Shown: positions 8,858-18,642, counted from the stretch's first letter. The stretch: DNA of 64,000 nucleotides from Bog-793 sp963785415 (GCA_963785415.1 CAWAVB010000002.1:59553-123552); one strand, 5' to 3'. Translations and numbers: made by a program. The notes: generated by a model from the letters alone, not told the origin.

Positions 8858-10246
8858 TTACTCGGCGGACGCGCGCGCCACCCTCTCGACCGCGGAGGAG
8901 ACCGCGGGGACGACGGCGGGGTTGAACACGGTCGGGATGATGTAGGCGGGCGAGAGCTCGTCCTCGCCGACGACCGCGGCGAGCGCCCGGCCCGCCTCGA
9001 GCTCCATCTCGTCAGTGATCTTCTTCGCGCCGACGTTCAGAAGTCCCCGGAAAAGCCCCGGGAAGACCAGCACGTTGTTGATCTGGTTCGACTCGTCGCT
9101 GCGCCCGGTGGCAACGATCGCCGCGTGCCGCCGGGCGATCTCGGAGTCGACCTCCGGAGTCGGGTTGGCCAGCGCGAAAACGATGGCGTCCTTGCCGAGC
9201 GTCTTCAGGTGCTTCTCGGTGACGAGGTTTGGGCCCGAGACGCCGATCAGGACGTCGGCGCCCGCGACCGCCTCGTCGATGCCGCCGACGCGGTGCTCGC
9301 GGTTGGTGTGGGTGGCGATCCAGCGCCGCGGCTCGTCGAGTCCCCTCGTGCTCTCGTCGAGGATGCCGCGGCGGTTCAGCGTGATCACATCGCCGACGCC
9401 CTCGGCAAGCAACAGCTTCGTGATGGCGACGCCCGCCGCGCCGATGCCGAGGACGACGACGCGCACCTCCTTCATCTGCTTGCCGACGACGCGGAGCGCG
9501 TTCGTCAGAGCCGCGAAGACGACGATGGCGGTGCCGTGCTGGTCGTCGTGGAAGACGGGGATGTTGAGCGACTCGCGCAGTCGTTCCTCGACCTCGAAAC
9601 AGCGCGGCGCGGCGATGTCTTCGAGGTTGATCCCGCCGAAGACCGGCGCGATGCACTCGACGGTGCGAACGATTTCGTCGGTGTCCTGGGTCGCGAGGCA
9701 GATCGGCCAGGCGTCGACGTCGGCAAATCGCTTGAAGAGCAACGCCTTGCCCTCCATGACCGGGAGGGCGGCCTCCGGCCCGATGTTGCCGAGGCCGAGC
9801 ACCGCGGAGCCGTCGGTCACGACGGCGACGGTGTTGCGCTTGATCGTCAGGTTGCGCACCGCGGCGGGGTCCTTGGCGATCGCCATCGAGACCCGGGCGA
9901 CTCCCGGCGTGTAGGCCATCGAGAGGTCGTCCCGGGTGCGCAACGGCACCCGGGAGGCGATGGCGAGCTTGCCGCCGAGGTGGAGGAGGAGCGTCCGGTC
10001 GCTCATCGCCCGGACGTGCGCGCCCTCGACCGCTTCGACCGCGGCGGTCAGGCTTTCGGCATGCGTCTCGTTGAAGGCGTTGCACGCCAGGTCCACGACG
10101 AGCGCGTCGCCGTGGGACTCGACGACGTCGAGCGCCGTCACGAGACCGCCGGCGTCGCCGACGGTGGTCGTGATCGCGCCGACACCACGGGGGTCGCTGA
10201 GCTCGACCCGCATCGTGATCGAGAACGAGACGCTCGGGGTATTCAT
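8858..10246 (-). CDS. NAD-dependent malic enzyme with N-terminal ACT domain
   Basis: The protein has 462 residues. An ACT-like regulatory domain fills about residues 8-85 (VELSDPRGVGAITTTVGDAGG). The malic-enzyme catalytic domain follows, with YTPGVARV, the Lys-containing LPVMEGKALLFK and the metal-site motif FHDDQHGTA. A Rossmann fold carries the VLGIGAAGVA dinucleotide loop, and SDESNQINNVLVFPG lies near the C-terminus. It oxidatively decarboxylates malate to pyruvate. The ACT domain suggests allosteric control by an amino acid or similar effector. The gene converges with the epimerase gene with only 17 bp between stops. Confidence 0.92.
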   Translation of the reverse strand: MNTPSVSFSITMRVELSDPRGVGAITTTVGDAGGLVTALDVVESHGDALVVDLACNAFNETHAESLTAAVEAVEGAHVRAMSDRTLLLHLGGKLAIASRVPLRTRDDLSMAYTPGVARVSMAIAKDPAAVRNLTIKRNTVAVVTDGSAVLGLGNIGPEAALPVMEGKALLFKRFADVDAWPICLATQDTDEIVRTVECIAPVFGGINLEDIAAPRCFEVEERLRESLNIPVFHDDQHGTAIVVFAALTNALRVVGKQMKEVRVVVLGIGAAGVAITKLLLAEGVGDVITLNRRGILDESTRGLDEPRRWIATHTNREHRVGGIDEAVAGADVLIGVSGPNLVTEKHLKTLGKDAIVFALANPTPEVDSEIARRHAAIVATGRSDESNQINNVLVFPGLFRGLLNVGAKKITDEMELEAGRALAAVVGEDELSPAYIIPTVFNPAVVPAVSSAVERVARASAE

Positions 10247-10476
10247 CGCGACCGTCCCGGGTCCGTCACGCCCGCCGCCAGGGCACCGATTTGATCATCA
10301 CCGGCAGTATCCGCCTGACGGCCGCGCTGATCCACGTATCTCAGGCTCATCGTCCCAGGGTAGGACCAAAAGACGCCGGGCGACCACACGACTTGCCCCA
10401 CCGGAGCATCCGCCGCGAACCCGGGGCGAAGCCGCGCCGGCGCTTCGCCACCAAGCAGAATTCACGAGGCCACATC

Positions 10477-10504
10477 TTGACTATTACGTCAGGCGATATA
10501 TCCT
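10477..10504 (+). promoter_or_regulatory. padR promoter, probably giving a leaderless mRNA
   Basis: A -35 TTGACT (10477-10482) and a -10 TATCCT (10499-10504) are separated by 16 bp. The start codon of padR is at 10512, only 7 bp after the -10, where transcription should begin. No ribosome-binding site could fit. An AT-rich near-palindrome, GATATATC, overlaps the -10 and could be an autoregulatory PadR operator. Confidence 0.55.
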
Positions 10505-10511
10505 TGGCCGA

Positions 10512-10859
10512 ATGAACTCGACCCGTCTCTTCCCGAGACCCGACCCGGCGCTCCTCGTTCTCACGAGCCTCGCCGACGGGCCCAAGCACGGCTACGCCCT
10601 CATGAAGGACATCGAGGCGTTCTCGCACGTGTCGATGGGGCCGGGAACCGTCTTCGGGTGCCTGGCGCGCCTCGAGGAGCGGGGGCTCGTGCGGGCCCTT
10701 GAAGCCGAGGACCGCCGGCACCCCTACGAGTTGACGGCAACCGGGCTGGCGGTGCTGCACGAGCAGCTCGACGAGCTCGGACGGGTGACCGCGACCTCGA
10801 GGGCCCGTCTCCGACTCGCCCGCCCGGCGCGCCCGAACGGCGGTCGGACCAATGGCTGA
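10512..10859 (+). CDS. PadR-family transcriptional regulator
   Basis: The product is a 115-residue winged-helix protein. It has the PadR hallmark LLVLTSLADGPKHGYALMKD, then GTVFGCLARLEERGLVRA and a wing ending YELTATGLAVL. ATG 10512 begins exactly where the family homology starts. The frame is open further upstream, but that part is antisense to the malic enzyme. The 3' end overlaps the next gene by 8 bp, so regulator and membrane protein are co-translated, a common PadR arrangement in which the regulator represses its own operon. Confidence 0.88.
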   Translation: MNSTRLFPRPDPALLVLTSLADGPKHGYALMKDIEAFSHVSMGPGTVFGCLARLEERGLVRALEAEDRRHPYELTATGLAVLHEQLDELGRVTATSRARLRLARPARPNGGRTNG

Positions 10860-11967
10860 GGCGGGCCGCACCGTACCGGGCGCCGGACGTCACGCGACCG
10901 TCCCGTTGCTCGGCCGCATCGCGGTCGCCTGCTACCCGCCGTGGTGGCGCGCCCGTTACGGCGACGGCCAGCTGGGCTTCCTCGCCGATCTGCATGCCGA
11001 GGGCCGCTCGGGCGCCCGGGCGCTCCCGAACCTGATGGCCGGGGCGGTGTGGACGAGACTTTCCGGCACCGGCATGCCGCCGACTCCGTCGGCGTGGCGG
11101 AACCGCGCTCGGACATCGGTCACGGCGTCGGCGCTCGCGGCGATGCCGCTCATGATGCTCGGTCTCTACGCGAGCCACCGCGGGGGCTACTGGTCCGGAA
11201 ACGGCCGGCTCAGCACCGCGGGACGGGTCGCCGAGGACGCGGGCAACTTCGCCTTCTTCGCTCTCGCTCTCGTCCTTCTCATGCTCGCGTTCGGGTGGCG
11301 CATCCTCATCAGCCAGGCGCACGAGCTGCGACCGGGGGCGGCGAGGCGACGATACGTCGCCGCCATGGCCACACCTTTCATCGCCGTCGCTTCCGGATTG
11401 GGGCTGTGGTCCCTCGCCTCCCACATCAGCCCGGGCGGGGTGACCGGCGGCTCGTACAAGCTCTCGCCGACGACGCATCGGTTCTACGACGTCACCGTTG
11501 TCGTCTCGCCCGGTGACCCACGCCTCGTCACATTCCTGCACGCTGCCGCGATCGTTTGCGGCTTCGGCGGTTGGCTCGTCGCGGCCATGCTCGTCGGGCG
11601 GGTGGCCGCGCGCCGCGCGCCCGCGACGGCGCGCGCGATCCGCACTGGCGTGTGGCTCTCACGGATCGGTACCGGCGCCACGGTGTTGCTGAGACTCGCC
11701 ATCAGCGTCTACGTCGCCGCCCTCGCCCTGCAGCCCTGGCACCTCGTCGCGAACCACTCCTGTGATGACCTGCCCCGTGCGCTCTGGGCCGCGGGCTCGT
11801 GCGCCCCGTATTCGGCTCCGGCTGGTCGCGCCGTCCTCACCGGCCCGTTGGAGGGCGCCGCGCCTTTCTGGATCGTGCTCACCCTGGCATGCGCGGCACT
11901 CGCCGTCGTGGGAACGCGGATCGCCGGCAGGTCGGCAAAGAAGGCGGCACTTCTCGACGCCACGTAG
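10852..11967 (+). CDS. Polytopic membrane protein co-transcribed with padR
   Basis: The product has 371 residues. After a basic, Gly-rich N-terminus that includes YPPWWRARYGD (a motif frequent in membrane proteins encoded next to PadR regulators) there are about six predicted membrane helices, for example ALAAMPLMMLGLYA, FAFFALALVLLMLAFGW and PFWIVLTLACAALAVVGT. I recognise no catalytic or transport motif. The gene overlaps padR by 8 bp, so it is the regulator's likely target and may be a sensor or a permease-like protein. Function is unknown. Confidence 0.75.
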   Translation: MAEAGRTVPGAGRHATVPLLGRIAVACYPPWWRARYGDGQLGFLADLHAEGRSGARALPNLMAGAVWTRLSGTGMPPTPSAWRNRARTSVTASALAAMPLMMLGLYASHRGGYWSGNGRLSTAGRVAEDAGNFAFFALALVLLMLAFGWRILISQAHELRPGAARRRYVAAMATPFIAVASGLGLWSLASHISPGGVTGGSYKLSPTTHRFYDVTVVVSPGDPRLVTFLHAAAIVCGFGGWLVAAMLVGRVAARRAPATARAIRTGVWLSRIGTGATVLLRLAISVYVAALALQPWHLVANHSCDDLPRALWAAGSCAPYSAPAGRAVLTGPLEGAAPFWIVLTLACAALAVVGTRIAGRSAKKAALLDAT

Positions 11968-12056
11968 GACGCCGAGATCCATCTGGCGCGATCCTCGCCG
12001 GGGCGCACAGGATCCGAGCTCTGCTCGTCGCGCCCAAGCAGTGATTCCCGAGTCGT

Positions 12057-13679
12057 CTAGGTGTCGGAGACCGTCGGGAGGACCTGGGTCGCCGGGGGGA
12101 GCGGTCCGTAGAGCCAGATGGAGATCGGGCTCGCCCAGCCCCGCGTGTAAATCGTCGCCGACGGGTAGAACGTCTCGAGCTCGCCGGCGAGCCGGAGGTA
12201 GGTGCGGTAGTTCCGCTGCGACATCGCTGTCCCGGTCGCCGACCCCTGGTGGCTGACGATGAGCCACAGGCGCGGACAGCTGGCCGCGACCTGTCGCAGC
12301 GCGGCATCCGGCAGCGTCGCGTATCGCTCGACGTAGGGGACGTTCTCCGAGAACGGCGTCGCCGGCAGGACCGGCCGGGGCACGTACTGCGTGATCGACA
12401 CAAAGTGGTCGAGGTAGTAAAGGAACACCATCCGGCCGTCGGACGGGTAGAAGCCGATGCAGTCGCCCGGCTCGGCGTACTGGAGGACCCGGAGCGTGAC
12501 GGCGTTCCAGGGCTCGGGCGACACGCCGTAGGACGGCACGAGCTGCGCGGCACGGAACCCGACGAAGCCGGCGACGAGGCCCGCACTGGCGATCCGCCCG
12601 AAGCGGCGGTCGGCCACGACCCGGGCGAGCACGATCGCGCCAGCCGGCAGCGAGACGAGCAGGTTGCGCGCCGTGAAGGTCGGCTGGGCGACGTGGGATT
12701 CGACGAAGGACAGCACAAGCGGCACGACAAGCCAGCCGACGACGACGAGCTCGCCGCGGACCTGGGCGGTCGAGCGGTCACGGACGAGGTGGGCGGCGAG
12801 ATACCAAAGCGCGGCGGCGAAAGCGGCGACGGTCGCGACGGCGAGGAAGATCCCCGTCGCGGTGAGGTGGAAGTTCGGCTGGAAGCCCGCCGAGGAAAGC
12901 GAGACGAGGACCTGGCCGAGCGCGGCGAGGTTCGGTCGCGGCACCCAGAAGAGTTGTCCCGAACCGCGCGTGCGCGCGAGCACGGCGAGCGGCGCGCACA
13001 TCGCGGCGACGACGACGACCGCCGCGACGACGGGGCGTACCCGACGGCGCCGGCCGATGAGCGCGACGAGTTGGGCGGGGATGACAAGGACGGCGACGAA
13101 GCTCATGTACAGAGCGAGCGTCGTCGTCGCCACGTAGAGAACGAAGGCGCGCCAGCCCCCGCGGGTGCCCTCGGGCTGGTCGACGAGGGCGCAGAACGAG
13201 AGATACGACGCGGTGACGAACGCCATCATCAGCGCGTAGCTGCGGGCGTTCTGCGACCAGTAGACCGCGGGCAGGCTCACCGCCGAGAACAACCCGGCGA
13301 CGAGCGCGACCCGGCGGGAGAACCACCGTCGGGCGAGGACGGCGACGAGCGCTGTCGTCACCGCGGCTCCGATCACCGAAGGCAGGCGCAGCACGAACAG
13401 GTTGCTCCCGAACCACCCGACGAGGACGTGGACGAGCGCGTAATAGCCGAGCATGTTGCCGCCGTCGCGGGCCATCGCCGACCCGAGTGCCGCGCCGTGC
13501 TGGGCGGTGATCGAGGCCGTCGCCGCCTCGTCGAGCCAGATGCTGCGGCCGTCGAGGTCGGCCGCCCCGAGCACCAGAGCGAGCAGTGTCGGCACGGCGA
13601 CGAATGCCCAGCGGGCGAGCACGCCGGCGGGATTCCGCGAGGTCGCGCGAGCGAGCCATCGCGACCTCGGAGCCGCCAC
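12057..13679 (-). CDS. Membrane glycosyltransferase, GT39/ArnT-like
   Basis: With GTG 13679, which lies 6 bp after the pheT stop, the protein has about 540 residues. The frame is open further upstream, but there it is a shadow of pheT. Near the N-terminus is the GT-C signature SIWLDEAATA, with the catalytic-type Asp-Glu in the first loop. About ten membrane helices follow, and then a soluble C-terminal domain. YWSQNARSYALMM is also typical of this family of polyprenyl-phosphate-sugar-dependent transferases. It probably adds a sugar to a cell-envelope glycan or lipid. The position behind pheST suggests co-transcription by read-through rather than shared function. Confidence 0.8.
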   Translation of the reverse strand: MAAPRSRWLARATSRNPAGVLARWAFVAVPTLLALVLGAADLDGRSIWLDEAATASITAQHGAALGSAMARDGGNMLGYYALVHVLVGWFGSNLFVLRLPSVIGAAVTTALVAVLARRWFSRRVALVAGLFSAVSLPAVYWSQNARSYALMMAFVTASYLSFCALVDQPEGTRGGWRAFVLYVATTTLALYMSFVAVLVIPAQLVALIGRRRRVRPVVAAVVVVAAMCAPLAVLARTRGSGQLFWVPRPNLAALGQVLVSLSSAGFQPNFHLTATGIFLAVATVAAFAAALWYLAAHLVRDRSTAQVRGELVVVGWLVVPLVLSFVESHVAQPTFTARNLLVSLPAGAIVLARVVADRRFGRIASAGLVAGFVGFRAAQLVPSYGVSPEPWNAVTLRVLQYAEPGDCIGFYPSDGRMVFLYYLDHFVSITQYVPRPVLPATPFSENVPYVERYATLPDAALRQVAASCPRLWLIVSHQGSATGTAMSQRNYRTYLRLAGELETFYPSATIYTRGWASPISIWLYGPLPPATQVLPTVSDT

Positions 13680-13684
13680 GTCGA

Positions 13685-16204
13685 TCAGCCGCGCAGTCCC
13701 GCCCCGAGTTCGGCCTCGGCGGCGCCGATGCAGCGGACGCGCGCCGTGGCGACGTCGGCGTCGGTGAGCGTGCGGTCCGGCGCGATGAAACGGATGCGGT
13801 ACGTGAGGCTGCGCGACCCGGGGTCGAGCGTGGCGCCGCGGAAGACGTCGACGAGGCGGACGCTCTCGCAGTACTTCCCCGCCGCCGCCCGCAGGACGAA
13901 CTCGAGTCGTGCCGCCGGGACGGACTCGTCGAGGGTGAACGACAGGTCGATGTCGCTCGAGGGGAACCGGCTGAGCGCGGGCGGGCGACCGTCCCGGCGG
14001 CGGAGCGCGAAGAGACGTTCCGTGTCGAGGACGAGCCAGCCGACCCGCCGGGCACCGAGGTCGTACGCCGCGGCGACGTCCGGGTCGACCTCGCCGACCA
14101 CGCCGATCGTGCCGATCGCCTGGTCCGGCGCGGTCGCGCGCGCGACGGCCGTGCGCGTCGGCTGGCAGCCGAACGCTTCCCTGCCGGCGAGCAGCGTCCG
14201 CGACCCGGGTTCGTCCTGGGCGAGCTCGACCGCACCGGGATCGATTCCCAGCCCCTCGACGATCCGGCGCCACAGGTGGACCGCGGCCGGCGCGCCGTCT
14301 CCGTCGCCGGCGAGCACGACGCCGAGCTGCTCGCGCTCGACGGGCAGCTCGCCGTCGTCGCTAGGCCGGCCGAACACCCGCCCGATCTCGAACAGCCGCA
14401 CCGCTGCGTTGCGCGCCGCCGCGTTGTGACGAGCCGCGCCGAGCAGCCCCGGCAGCAAACTTGTGCGCAGGGCTGACTCCTCGCGCACGACCGGGTTCGT
14501 GAGGCCGACCGGCGCCGCGGGGTCGCCGAGGCGCCGCGCCGTGTCGGGGTTGACGATCGAGCTCGTCCAGGCCTCGTTGGCGCCACAACATGCCACGAGG
14601 CCCGCGAGCCGGCGACGGTCGGCCTGGTGCGCCGTCAGCAGCCCGACAGCTGGCGAGCGACGCAGGGTCGGTGGGATGCGGGCGTAGCCGTGGTGCCGGG
14701 CGACCTCCTCGATCACGTCGACCTCGCGTTCGGCGTCGGGCCGGAACGAGGGGACCTCGACGACGAGCGCGTCCTGGTCCGGCGTGGCGGCGAAACCGAT
14801 CGGCGTGAGGTAGGCCACGATCGCGTCGGCCGAGATGTCGGTGCCGAGCGTCGCGTTGAGCCTTTCCGGCCGGAGCCGGATCGTGCGCCGTGCGACCGGC
14901 CGCGGCCAGGCGTCGATTACGCCGGCCGCGACGACGGGCGACGGCGCCCCGGCGGCGGCGGCCGCGGCGACGATGAGCTCGGCGACACGATCCGCGGCGC
15001 GCACCTGGCCCTCGGGGTCGACTCCCCGCCAGAATCGCGTCGAGGCCTCGGTGCGCAGGCTCTGGCGCCGGGCGGTGCGCCCGACGGCCATCGCCGCGAA
15101 GTCGGCGGCCTCGACAAGGACCGCCGTCGTCGTGGCGGCGATCTCGCTCGACTCGCCGCCCATGATCCCGGCGATGCCGACCGCGACGTCGTGCCCGTCG
15201 CAGATCAGGAGGTCCTCGACGGCGCGTTCAGCACCGGAACGGTGGCGCTCGAGACCGAAGACCCGTGCCTCGCCGTCGAGGGTCGTGAGTGTCTCGCCGG
15301 GCCGGGCGAAACGGACGCGCAGCCCGCGGCCCGCCAGCCGGTCGAGGTCGTAGGGATGGGTCGGCTGGCCGAGCTCGAGCATCGCGTAATTCGAGGCGTC
15401 GACGACCGAGTGGATCGGCCGCATGCCGCTAAGGATGAGACGGCGCTGGACGTCGGGTGGCGAGGCGACGGCGGTGATCCCGGTGACCACCCGGGCGGCG
15501 AAGCGCCGGCAGGCGTCGGGCGCCTCGATGACGACGCCGGCGAGCGAGCCGACCGGCGGCCCGGTCTCCGCGACGACCGGCGCCGGGACGGCGAAGGGCA
15601 GGTGCCGACGCGCCGCGAGGTCCCGGGCGACCCCCGTCACGCAGAGACAGTCTGGCCGGTTCGGCTCGACCTCGAGGTCGAACACGACGTCGGTGGCGAG
15701 CCCGAGGTACTCGGCGACCGGCGTGCCGAGCTCGAGACCGGCCGGCAGGGCGGCGTCGGCGGCGCCCGTCGAGGCGAGGACGAAGAGCCCCGAGCTGTCG
15801 GCGCCGAGACCGAGCTCGGCGGCCGAGCACAACATCCCGTTCGACGTCACCCCGCGCATCTGACGCCGGGTGATCTCGACTCCCCCGGAAAGGCGCGCCC
15901 CGACCGTGGCGAACGGCACGACGTCGCCGACCACGTAGTTCCAGGCCCCGCAGACGACCTCGACCGGCCCGGGTCCGCCGGAGTCGACGACGGCGAGCCG
16001 AATGCGGTCGGCGCCGGGGATCGGCCGGATCTCCGTGACCCGGGCGACGACGACGCCGGGCAGGTCGCCGGCGACGCGCTCGACGCCCTCGACGACGAGC
16101 CCGAGCGAGTCGAGCTCGGCACCGAGCGCGGCGACGCCCGCGGCGTCCGAAGCGACGACACCCAAGGGCGTGAACTCGCTCAGCCAGGAAAGCGGGACCC
16201 GCAC
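13685..16204 (-). CDS. pheT: Phenylalanyl-tRNA synthetase beta subunit
   Basis: The protein is 839 residues, the usual length for PheT. It starts MRVPLSWLSEF, the conserved beginning. An EMAP/OB-type tRNA-binding domain covers about residues 40-155. B3/B4 editing domain, B5 domain and catalytic-like core follow, ending in the ferredoxin-fold anticodon-binding domain (SDIDLSFTLDESV near 755). With PheS it forms the alpha2-beta2 enzyme that charges tRNA-Phe. It lies 51 bp downstream of pheS in the same direction. Confidence 0.95.
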   Translation of the reverse strand: MRVPLSWLSEFTPLGVVASDAAGVAALGAELDSLGLVVEGVERVAGDLPGVVVARVTEIRPIPGADRIRLAVVDSGGPGPVEVVCGAWNYVVGDVVPFATVGARLSGGVEITRRQMRGVTSNGMLCSAAELGLGADSSGLFVLASTGAADAALPAGLELGTPVAEYLGLATDVVFDLEVEPNRPDCLCVTGVARDLAARRHLPFAVPAPVVAETGPPVGSLAGVVIEAPDACRRFAARVVTGITAVASPPDVQRRLILSGMRPIHSVVDASNYAMLELGQPTHPYDLDRLAGRGLRVRFARPGETLTTLDGEARVFGLERHRSGAERAVEDLLICDGHDVAVGIAGIMGGESSEIAATTTAVLVEAADFAAMAVGRTARRQSLRTEASTRFWRGVDPEGQVRAADRVAELIVAAAAAAGAPSPVVAAGVIDAWPRPVARRTIRLRPERLNATLGTDISADAIVAYLTPIGFAATPDQDALVVEVPSFRPDAEREVDVIEEVARHHGYARIPPTLRRSPAVGLLTAHQADRRRLAGLVACCGANEAWTSSIVNPDTARRLGDPAAPVGLTNPVVREESALRTSLLPGLLGAARHNAAARNAAVRLFEIGRVFGRPSDDGELPVEREQLGVVLAGDGDGAPAAVHLWRRIVEGLGIDPGAVELAQDEPGSRTLLAGREAFGCQPTRTAVARATAPDQAIGTIGVVGEVDPDVAAAYDLGARRVGWLVLDTERLFALRRRDGRPPALSRFPSSDIDLSFTLDESVPAARLEFVLRAAAGKYCESVRLVDVFRGATLDPGSRSLTYRIRFIAPDRTLTDADVATARVRCIGAAEAELGAGLRG

Positions 16205-16255
16205 ACTGCTCCTTTTGCAACCTCTTCCGCCGCAGTCACGCCGCCCGTGGCCATC

Positions 16256-17338
16256 TCAGACTCCGGTGAGGAAGCGCACGTCGTTCTCGACAAGGGTGCG
16301 CAGGTCCTCGATCCCGTGCCGCATGATCGCCACGCGGTCGATGCCGAACCCGAAGGCGAAGCCCGACCACACCTCCGGGTCGACGCCAGTCGATTCGAGC
16401 ACCGCGGGGTGGACCATCCCGCAGCCGCCGAGCTCGATCCAGCCGACCCCGGCGCAGGTGCGGCAGCCGACCCCGCCGCAGATCGTGCAGGAGATGTCGA
16501 ACTCCGCAGACGGCTCGGTGAACGGGAAGTACCCCGGCCGCAGCCGCGCCGTGACGTCGGTCCCGAAGATCGCCTTGGTAAAGGTGTCGATCGTCCCGGC
16601 GAGATCGCCGAAGGTGACTCCGGTATCGACGACGAGCCCCTCGACCTGGTGGAAAACCGGGAGGTGCGAGGCGTCGGGCGTGTCGCGGCGGTAGACGAGG
16701 CCGGGCATGACGGCGTAGATCGGCAGCTCCCCCCGTTCGAGGAGGTGGATCTGGACGGGCGACGTGTGGGTGCGGAGCACGACGCTCTCCCCGTCGCCCA
16801 GGTCGAGGTAGAAGCTGTCCTGCCCGCTCCGGGCCGGGTGGTCCGGGGGCATGTTGAGCGCCGTGAAGTTGTACCAGTCGGTCTCCACCTCGGGTCCCTC
16901 GGCGATCTCGTAGCCCATGCCGAGGAACACGTCCTCGAGCTCCTCGCGCACCCGGTTCACGAGATGGAGGTGGCCGGGGCCGGGCGCCGGCAGGACCTCG
17001 GTGAGGTCGAGCCGGTCCGACTCGAGGACCGTGGCCCGCGCGACTTTCTCGAGGTCAGCCCGTCGGGTCGCGAAGAGCGTTTCGATGCGCGTCCGGGCCG
17101 CGTTGAGGGCCCCGCCGAGCTCCCGGCGCTCGGACTCGGCGAGGCCGCCGAGCGCCCGCTTCCAGACGTTCGGCGCGGCGCGCCGGCCGAGGAGTTCGGC
17201 CCAGGCGGCGTCGAGCGCGCCGAGGTCCTCGGCGCCGGCGACGAGGCCCTCGGCGCGGGTGACGTACGCGGCGATCGAGGCCGCGCTCGGCGGTCCGGTC
17301 GGTTCCTCGTCAGCGGCGACGGGCCTCTTGCGGTTCAC
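16256..17338 (-). CDS. pheS: Phenylalanyl-tRNA synthetase alpha subunit
   Basis: The 360-residue protein has an N-terminal coiled coil, which binds tRNA-Phe. The class II core follows, with motif 2 VYRRDTPDASHLPVFHQVEG and motif 3 GFGIDRVAIMRHG. Paired cysteines in CTICGGVGCRTC match those in PheS of many bacteria. It catalyses phenylalanine activation. ATG 17338 overlaps the stop of the upstream methyltransferase gene by 4 bp, so rplT, trmH-like, pheS and pheT are probably one transcript. Confidence 0.96.
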   Translation of the reverse strand: MNRKRPVAADEEPTGPPSAASIAAYVTRAEGLVAGAEDLGALDAAWAELLGRRAAPNVWKRALGGLAESERRELGGALNAARTRIETLFATRRADLEKVARATVLESDRLDLTEVLPAPGPGHLHLVNRVREELEDVFLGMGYEIAEGPEVETDWYNFTALNMPPDHPARSGQDSFYLDLGDGESVVLRTHTSPVQIHLLERGELPIYAVMPGLVYRRDTPDASHLPVFHQVEGLVVDTGVTFGDLAGTIDTFTKAIFGTDVTARLRPGYFPFTEPSAEFDISCTICGGVGCRTCAGVGWIELGGCGMVHPAVLESTGVDPEVWSGFAFGFGIDRVAIMRHGIEDLRTLVENDVRFLTGV

Positions 17339-18129
17339 GAGCGCTCATCGTAGGGCCCGCCCACGGCGAGCCCGAGACGACGGGCGAGCTCGAAGCCGAG
17401 CACCGCGGCGGCCGTCGCGACGTTGAGCGACTCGGTCCCCGCGGCCATCGGGATCGTCACGACCGCGTCGAGCGCCGGTCCGAGCTCCGGCCCGAGCCCC
17501 TGCGCCTCGTTGCCGAGAACGAGGGCGACCTTGGGGCCGAGATCGACCGTCGAGTAGTCGGCGCCGCCCCGGGCCGCGGCGCCGACGCGCCGGTAACCCG
17601 CCGCGGCGAGTTGACCGAGCGCCACCGCAGCCGGCACATCGGCGACCACCGGCACGGAAAAGAGCGCCCCCGCCGAGGCGCGCACGGTCTTCGGGTTGTA
17701 AAGGTCCGCCGTCCCCTCGCAGCAAACGACGCCCCCGGCACCGGACCCGGCGGCGACGCGCACGATCGCGCCGAGGTTTCCCGGGTCGCGCACGTCGACG
17801 AGCACGTAGAGCAGTGGCGCGTGCACGACCGCGCCGAGCTCGGCGGCGACGGTCGCGACGACGGCGATGAGCGGCTGGGGCGTCGTCGCGTCACTGACGC
17901 GCTCGATCACCCCCTCGGCGAGCCCGTAGACCCGGACACCCGCCTTTCGCGCCCGCTCGAGCACCTCGGCCGCGCCGGGGGTCGTGCGCGCCTCCGGGGC
18001 GAAGTAGACCGCCTCGATCGGGGCGCCCGCGTCGAGCGCCGCGGCGAGGAGTTTCGGGCCCTCGGCGGCGAAGGCGTGGTCGCGGCGCCGCACGGTGCGC
18101 TGGCGGACGAGGCGGCGCAGCCGCTGCAC
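17335..18129 (-). CDS. TrmH/SpoU-family RNA 2'-O-methyltransferase
   Basis: The protein has 264 residues. An N-terminal substrate-binding domain begins with a basic helix and AFAAEGPKLL. The SPOUT domain has the three knot motifs: DPGNLGAIVRVAAG, VALVLGNEAQGLG and IPMAAGTESLNVATAAAVLGFE. The family methylates ribose in 23S rRNA or tRNA using S-adenosylmethionine. A copy between rplT and pheS is common in actinobacteria. The exact target nucleotide cannot be read from sequence. Confidence 0.9.
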   Translation of the reverse strand: MQRLRRLVRQRTVRRRDHAFAAEGPKLLAAALDAGAPIEAVYFAPEARTTPGAAEVLERARKAGVRVYGLAEGVIERVSDATTPQPLIAVVATVAAELGAVVHAPLLYVLVDVRDPGNLGAIVRVAAGSGAGGVVCCEGTADLYNPKTVRASAGALFSVPVVADVPAAVALGQLAAAGYRRVGAAARGGADYSTVDLGPKVALVLGNEAQGLGPELGPALDAVVTIPMAAGTESLNVATAAAVLGFELARRLGLAVGGPYDERS

Positions 18130-18161
18130 CCGCGCATGGCGGCCGCCGAGGAGCTGGTCGC

Positions 18162-18581
18162 TCAGGAAGTCGCCTCGACAGCGGCCTTGGCGGCGACGGG
18201 TTCCGGACCCTCGAGCTCGGTCTCGCCGGCGAGCGAACGCCGGGCGATGTCGACGAGGGCGGAGAAGGCGGCGGCGTCACGCACGGCGATGTCGGCGAGG
18301 ACCTTGCGGTCGACATCGACCTCGGCCCGGTGGAGGCCGGCGATGAGGCGGCTGTAGCTCATCCCCTCGGCCCGCGAGGCGGCGTTGATCCGCTGGATCC
18401 AGAGCCGGCGGAACTCGCCCTTGCGCGCCCGGCGGTCACGGTACGCGTACTGCAGCGAGTGCATGACCTGCTCGTTGGCCGCGCGGAACGACCGGGACTT
18501 GTTCCCGTAGTAGCCCTCGGCCCGTCCAAGGACCGTGCGGTGGCTCTTTTTGGCATGGACGGCGCGCTTGACCCTCGCCAT
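18162..18581 (-). CDS. rplT: 50S ribosomal protein L20
   Basis: ATG 18581 gives the conserved start MARVKRAVHAKKSHR and is preceded by AAAGGAG. An upstream ATG at 18614 would add an atypical leader. The 139-residue protein has the whole L20 core (AEGYYGNKSRSFRAANEQV, RRLWIQRINAA) plus an acidic C-terminal tail of about 20 residues beyond the usual end. L20 organises early 50S assembly. It is the third gene of infC-rpmI-rplT. Confidence 0.96.
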   Translation of the reverse strand: MARVKRAVHAKKSHRTVLGRAEGYYGNKSRSFRAANEQVMHSLQYAYRDRRARKGEFRRLWIQRINAASRAEGMSYSRLIAGLHRAEVDVDRKVLADIAVRDAAAFSALVDIARRSLAGETELEGPEPVAAKAAVEATS

Positions 18582-18642
18582 GACGCTCCTTTCAGTGAGA
18601 ACTCCGTGCCGCACGCCCGCGTGCGCGGGCCCGGCGGGCGAT

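Noticed and set aside
14627..17353. Very long plus-strand open frame opposite pheT and pheS
   Set aside because: It is antisense to two clearly conserved synthetase genes; the sequence is Arg/Asp/Gly-rich, as expected from high-GC codon-position bias.
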